A stretch of DNA of 64,000 nucleotides from Pseudorasbora parva (lineage: Eukaryota > Chordata > Actinopteri > Cypriniformes > Gobionidae): assembly GCF_024679245.1 (NCBI RefSeq), contig NC_090184.1, positions 3,488,047 to 3,552,046 of the forward strand, read 5' to 3'. The notes beneath the pieces are model-generated. The model saw only the letters and a list, made by a program, of their open reading frames with translations. It was not told the origin of the DNA and did no database searches. Made by a program: the position numbers and the translations under genes. This document shows positions 58,790 to 64,000 of this stretch, in pieces. The stretch's first letter is position 1; each line of letters starts with the position of its first letter.

Positions 58790-59700
58790 ATTATTAGGGG
58801 CCAAGCGCTGAAGGTGCAGTCTGAAATGTCTCCGTAGCAAATTTGGGGTCCAAAGTTTGACTAATGTTTGTGCTAATAACTTTTTAACCATAAGGTTACG
58901 TAGAATCGTAGTAACCGTATAAACAAAATTTGTTTTCTCTCTGATTTCTTGGCTCAAGGTGATTCGATTGCAACCTATTAGGTCATTTTCTGTAGTGCCA
59001 ATTCTCCCGCCAAATTTTCCTGCCAAAAAACGACCTTTTCAAACTCCTGCTAGACGGTTTATCTGATTTGCACAAAATTTTAACCATGCATAAGGCTGTA
59101 TCCGCATCGCTTTATCGTATTTTGACCAAACTTGGTGCATATCATGACATGGATGACTTGATGCTACATGCTCCAGTGTCAGACATTTTGAATTTTGCAG
59201 TAAAATGCTGTATTTCATAAATGCATTAGCGAATCATTATGAAACTCAGTATGGGTCATCGGCATAATGCCCTGAAAGAGCCTGAGAAGTTTCGAGCTAG
59301 CGCCACCCAGTTTTAAAACCAAATATTCATATGCCTATAACTTTGAATTTGGTTACCTTATTTTCCCAGGAGTCCTATCCCTATACCAAACATGCTAGGT
59401 TTCGCCTTATGGTTTGTTTAACATATATCTGTGTATATCTCTGAAACTGGCATTAAATCGGAATCAAAGCGGTTCCCTATTCTCTAATGACGAAATGTCA
59501 CAACTTTGATAGCAAATGGCAAAAAAAATGCAATCAAAGTCAGGTGTGAGTTAATTTTTTATATACTCATAAATATAAATATCTATAACTCCTAAACAAA
59601 ATGAGATATTTCAACAAATTTGACACGCTTATGTATGGGGGCACTCTGCACAACTTGGTGGCGCTATAATTGAACAAAACATGAAATTTGCTCTATACAA
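58790..59700. repeat. dispersed fish repeat (GGGGCCAAGCGCTGAAGG)
   Basis: Starts at GGGGCCAAGCGCTGAAGGTG and continues with slightly clumsy 'ACTTTTTAACCATAAGGTTA', 'TTTGACCAAACTTGGTGC' sequence through to GGCGCTATAATTGAAC. This sequence type is frequent in teleosts; its class is not assigned here. Boundaries are approximate and there is no reading frame of note. Confidence 0.4.
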
Positions 59701-60598
59701 CTCAATGTATTTATTGTCTCCAAATGTCTTAACTAATTTTCGCAGTTGGTCTGCTCATAATTGCTGCTTGAAGATATATTTGGCATTTATTATTATTTCT
59801 AAGTTGTTGTTTACAAAAATGCTTGTAGTGAGACCAACATGCCAAAGAAGAAAAACCGGATATGATATCACAGAGAGTACTCATGAAGACCTTGACTACA
59901 ATATTACTTTATATAAAGGTCAATCCTTCTCATGAAACATCAGCTCATCTGACCTCTGTGTGTTTTTCACTTTAAACCACATGACACTTTACAGTCATTA
60001 AAGCTGGGTCATCGTTCGCGCGAGTCGTTTTCAAAACCAACATCAATACAAAGAGTACATTTCTAAGAAGTTGGCATGTGCATTTTACATGAGATTTACA
60101 AATTGTTGAAACTCTTGTTTACATTCGACCTCTCTTAAGCACATTTAACATTCAAGCAAATAAAACTTCTAAACCTGGCAAAAAGTTTTAGACCATCAGC
60201 AGAAGCCTCTCATTTAAATGTCCAGATTGTTGCGTTACTGATATGACCATCAATGACGGGAAACATCACACACACACACACACACTGCAGCGAAGGCCCT
60301 GCGACTCACCCTTCTTGCGCAGATGTGAATCATGCCATTACCAAACAATTAGGATTAGTTAACAGCTGACCGAAGGACAGTGTAGACCTGGAGGTTCTCG
60401 AGAGAGAGCCGATGTGCATGTTGTGGTCCCGGACTATATTTAGCTCTCTTGTCTGTAACAGATCCAGAAGCTCATAGCATGCACGGTCCTCTGGGACATG
60501 ACACCATGACGGACTCTGTCCTGCATGGGGACAGCTATAAATACTCAACATGCAGAAACATCACACACTGTGCCTTTCAGTGCCTACGGTGTGTTTGT
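59700..60598. other. intergenic, no certain gene
   Basis: About 900 bp. A short (CA)n lies at 60266-60285. On the minus strand, around 60290-60550, a frame reads ACYELLDLLQTRELNIVRDH and nearby AAGAAGG|GTGAGT looks like a splice donor (about 60303), but frame and donor do not agree, so I do not call an exon. Confidence 0.35.
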
Positions 60599-61199
60599 CT
60601 TAGAAGAAAAGGTTCTATCGGCGCTACGTATTTGGAACCCCTAAAAAAGTAAAGTTGAGTATTCTCCAAAGAACCTTTTATGCTAAAAAGGTTCTATAAT
60701 GACAAGAAAGAACCACTTTAAAAGTGTTCTAGAACACTGCAAAAAATGAATTTATTATTTATTTTTATCTTGTTTCTAGTCTAAATATCTAAATAGTCTT
60801 ACATTAAGAAACAATTACTAGACAAGTAAAAAATATTGTCTTGTTTTGGGGAAAAACAACCCCAAATTAAGAGAGTTTTTGGTTAAAATACTCAAAATGA
60901 TCCACTAATGGGGTAAGAAAAATAATGTTGTTTTAAGATTATTTTGCTTACCTCTGCACTGGCAGATTATTAAGCTTATTTTAAGAAAAAACTCTCTTAA
61001 TTTGGAGTTCTTTTTTCCCCAAAACAAGACAATTACTTTTGCTTGGCTCGTAAATACTTCTTGTTTTAAGAATGTTTAGATGTTTGGACTAGAAACAAGA
61101 CAAAAATACTAAGTAAGAAAAGCATTTTTTGCAGTGAACCTTTTAGGGGTTCCAACTACATAATGGCGATTGAAGCTTTTATGGTTCTATTCTTCTAAG
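60599..61199. mobile_element. nested MITE pair
   Basis: Outer ends CTTAGAAGAAAAGGTTCTAT (60599) and ATGGTTCTATTCTTCTAAG (to 61199), inner arms GGAACCCCTAAAA/TTTTAGGGGTTCC. Inside, 60735-61136 is a second element, CACTGCAAAAAATG...CATTTTTTGCAGTG, whose arms mirror for about 190 bp (AACTCTCTTAATTTG; CTTGTTTTGGGGAAAAA), with GAAC directly repeated at its edges. Both are non-coding. Confidence 0.7.
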
Positions 61200-62929
61200 A
61201 TATTCTAAAGCTCTGGTTATACTGTGCATCGAAATTGAACCATATTTAAAGAGGTGGAAAATAAGCTTTATGGCTTTTAATTTGCAAACCTCTTTTCATT
61301 TCAAACAACCAGGAGCCTCCAACATTAGAGTCACAGGCTGGACTAGAAGTGCTATATTAAACTAAATTAGCAATGGTTTTATTAGTAAAAATGTAGTAAA
61401 GGTTTTTTTTGGGGTGGATTGATTACCATTTGCATAGTTTTATAGTTAGTTGTCTCAACGAGTAAAAAACTTTATCATGGAGCTGCTAAATCTCCAACCT
61501 CTGAAAACTAATAAACACAAAGCATTGGTGGCAGTGCATGTGATTGAGTGTTTTCATTTAAAAGACCCCTCCAGCCAGACACTTACTGAACACTGGGGGG
61601 CGTTGTTACACTTATAAATGACCTGTAAAAGCAGTCAAATATCTTTAGTTGTATTCTCTTTTCATATAAATAACAACGTCAGATGGGTCGCTGCCATGTG
61701 TGTGAATTATTCACTGAATGCGTTTTATACGGTGATAATTAATGAATCATTAATATTCTGAACATGTAGGCTACATCAATCACAGAGCGTTTCAAGTAGG
61801 CCTATAGTTTCACACAGAGTACTTAAATTATTATAATAAGACTAGATTTAATGATTCCAAGTGCTGTAGTCATTAATAATCTAGGACTACACCACAATAA
61901 TTCAACACGAAACACATGTGATGTATTCTATAGCTACCGATGCTTTCAGGGTCTTTTCTGGACTACGGTCTCTTCATTAAAATTATTACCCTCCGTGTTT
62001 TAAATGATTGACCTTGATTTGCAAAGGTGCTGACTTTTATTTGCATGAAGTTTGGGAAAGGACTGTGGAGTGCGCGTGCACGCAACGCAGGACGACCGGA
62101 AGTTATCGAGTGCGAGATTGAGAGCTGTCTTCAAAATCTTCATCGCTTTAAAACGCTGCAAATAATCAGTGATTATTTTCTCATTTTGTAGCCTCTGTGG
62201 TTTATGGGTAATTTTAAAAGGTTTTTAATTTCCTGTCGAGTGCAGCGTGCTCAGGTGTGTGTGCGTGCGTGCGTGCAGAGGATTTGTGTGTTTGTTTTTA
62301 CAGCGTGCACGGCTCAGCTCGGCTCGTGTGTCATGTAGGATTTTAATACGGAGCTCATTTCCTGGAGCAGCTAAGATAGAGATCAAAGCCTCTGCTTGCT
62401 CTCATTGCTATAAGTGTGTGTGGGACAATCAGGGGGGTTTGGCTCTGCGGCACCTTTAAGCCTTATAGCTCTTGTGTCATCAGCTTTCTCTCATATTGGG
62501 ACTCTCTGCTCTAAACCAGGATAATTCAGTTTTGGGACTGACACAACTATACTGGCCATCCTTTATTAGTTTGAATCAGGCTCAGCCCATTGACGGCAGA
62601 ACATTTTCTCTCTTGTAAATTGAACTGGTTATGGATTTACATGGATTAATCATTTACATCGGTCCCACATGAATCAATTAAGTCACGTAATTTTACCATA
62701 ATGGAAAGTCATTTTTAAGTGACCCAATTAGTATCAAAGTTAATGGTTGACAGGATTAATTCATTCAATATCCTATATTTTTATGAATAATAAAATTGTA
62801 CTTCCTAGCTAACAAAATATAAGTTAACAAAAGCACCCCAGACAGCAACAGTGTTGGCCCAGATCCGGCCCACATCTGGTACGTGTGAAATCCACATGAG
62901 GTTTAATTTAAACGATTCTGATGATAATT
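61200..62929. other. intergenic; GC-richer patch possibly a promoter
   Basis: The stretch is AT-rich except 62060-62350, which has CpG-containing sequence, an ETS-type motif CCGGAAGT (62096-62103), a (TGCG)n run near 62258-62278 and GCTCAGCTCGGCTCG. This could be a gene's 5' end on either strand, but no first exon with a start codon and donor is convincing. The rest shows nothing recognisable. Confidence 0.3.
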
Positions 62930-63253
62930 CCAACGTAACTGAACATTAAACTGTTATCACTGATGATACTCGCTCTATATTTCTTTACACCGCGACAAAA
63001 CTGAACAATTCACAAGATTAACAGAATGCATAGCTGATATAAAAAAAAAATGGATGACTAGTAATTTCCTACTGCTTAATTGAAAAACAGATTCTAATTA
63101 TTGGATCAAAAACCTCTACACATAGTAACCTAAAATACTGTCAACACTCTGTCAAGCCCTCGTCGTCAGTGAGGAACCTGGGTGTGCTCTTTGATACCAA
63201 TCTTTCATTTGAAAGCCACGTTTCTAGCATCTGTAAAACTGCATTCTACCATC

Positions 63254-63311
<58 letters not shown>

Positions 63312-64000
63312 CGACATTTGCTCTCAATGCAAAATGCTGAACAGTTTGTTCATGCGTTCATGAGCTTAAGTAGCTCATGTACTACTGCTCAACTAGTATA
63401 AATCTAGACGCCCCCTAGCGGCAGCAAATCTAATCTGCCGCGAGTGTCGTCTAGCAACTCTCAATACCCTTCTGAGCTGTAAAAACCAAACTCTGGTCAG
63501 GCCAATCACATCGTTTATAGAGTCGGTGGGCGGGGCTTAATATAATGACGGCCGAGTTGCGTTTGCGTGCTTCTAGTAAACACAGAAATTGGCGAACGGC
63601 GGTCTTTCGAATAGGCTTTGACCGCGCCTCCGGAAGACTTGGAGTTAAGCTTTTCTCTGAGAAAAGAACAAAGAACGGCACTGAAGTCATTCTTAAAAAG
63701 GGAAGATGTGTTCGGAGTTTTGCCGACCGGATACGGCGAAAGTTTAATCTGTCAGCTAGCTCTGCTTCACCTTCGTTGCTCTGGTTGGTTGTAGCGCTAT
63801 CCTATCGCGTGCAGAGGGAGTTTGAAAGACAACCGTTTATCCGCCCCTCGGATTGAGCTGTCAATGGTGAGTTTCCAGACCAAACATCTTGATGTGGGTG
63901 TGGCTTATCAGGCTAGAGCTCAAGGCTAGATTATTGTAATGCTCTACTGGGTGGTTGCCCTGCTCGCTTAATAAACAAACTCCAGCTAGTCCAAAACACA
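62930..64000 (+). mobile_element. LINE reverse-transcriptase remnant, broken
   Basis: Pieces in order: a DDT motif near 62962 followed (after a one-base deletion) by an LHRDKTEQFT-like frame, ECIADIKKKWMTSNFLLLN, then SVRNLGVLFDTNLSFESHVS (63168-63230) and SICKTAFYHLN, and at the right edge RLDYCNALLGGCPARLINKL (from about 63925). This is the C-terminal half of a non-LTR reverse transcriptase of the L2/Rex/jockey-like kind. An (AT)n tract (63257-63307) and a ~550-bp insertion (about 63370-63920) break it, so it is dead. Confidence 0.75.
63370..63920. repeat. insertion splitting the LINE remnant
   Basis: Between the two LINE pieces lies about 550 bp with CGCCCCCTAGCGGCAGC, GGCCAATCACATCG, GGGCGGGGCTTAATATAATG and ending GTGTGGCTTATCAGGCTAGAGC. 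The ACCAATCA/CCAATCACA and 'GGGCGGGGC' flavour resembles the TTAGCCTG repeat at 6026-6372. A 103-residue frame crosses it, with no known domain. Confidence 0.4.

Noticed and set aside
60303..60551. First coding exon of a minus-strand gene
   Set aside because: A GTGAGT donor-like site exists but the open frame stops before it and the alternative frame is only a few codons long.
63545..63856. 103-residue open frame on +
   Set aside because: It lies in the insertion that splits the LINE remnant, has no recognisable domain, and its start and end do not fit splice sites; probably a chance frame in a GC-richer repeat.

Overview
The window looks like a piece of a ray-finned fish nuclear genome, most likely a cyprinid. 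Three lines of evidence point that way. The genes have GT-AG introns and vertebrate protein sequences. DNA transposons are extremely dense: hAT, Tc1/mariner, Harbinger-like and many TTAA-flanked short families, typical of zebrafish and carp relatives. A Bcl-2 gene resembles the fish/amphibian 'Bcl-wav' type. The species call is inference. No prokaryotic or viral gene was seen.

Genes. (1) wdr46 (BING4, yeast Utp7 homologue; small-subunit processome) occupies about 313-30523 on +. Eleven exons are visible and join into one unbroken frame of 493 codons plus stop; the N-terminal exons lie left of the window. (2) A four-exon beta-tubulin gene (46108-51119, +) encodes a complete 445-residue protein, with a GC box, a TATA-like box and a polyadenylation signal. 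(3) A two-exon Bcl-2 family gene (53089-54944, -) encodes a 199-residue protein with BH3, a divergent BH1, BH2 split by the intron, and a C-terminal membrane anchor. A short possible terminal exon of an unidentified minus-strand gene lies at 55718-55767. In mammals WDR46 and TUBB both lie in the MHC region of chromosome 6p21, so this is probably part of the fish counterpart of that block.

Layout. 1-30.5 kb: wdr46, with introns swollen to as much as 8 kb by nested transposons. 30.5-46 kb: gene desert with a CAGGG-ended element, a hairpin element, two dead Tc1-like elements (one split by a SINE) and nested TTAA elements. 46-51.2 kb: tubulin, with two TTAA elements in intron 3. 51.2-55 kb: the Bcl-2 gene. 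55-64 kb: repeats, a dead Tc1-like element with both termini, and a broken LINE reverse-transcriptase remnant running off the right edge.

The strongest signal beyond the genes is the nesting of transposons, with target-site duplications readable at several levels. In wdr46 intron 4, a 7.1 kb TTAA-flanked element holds a Harbinger-like element (itself carrying a CAGGG-ended element), a hAT (carrying a 1.5 kb palindromic TTAA element that carries a further MITE) and a second hAT (carrying a Harbinger-like MITE). I found no convincing novel multi-gene system. The most unusual items are this nested stack, two ORFs of uncertain ancestry inside hAT elements, and the unassigned terminal exon.
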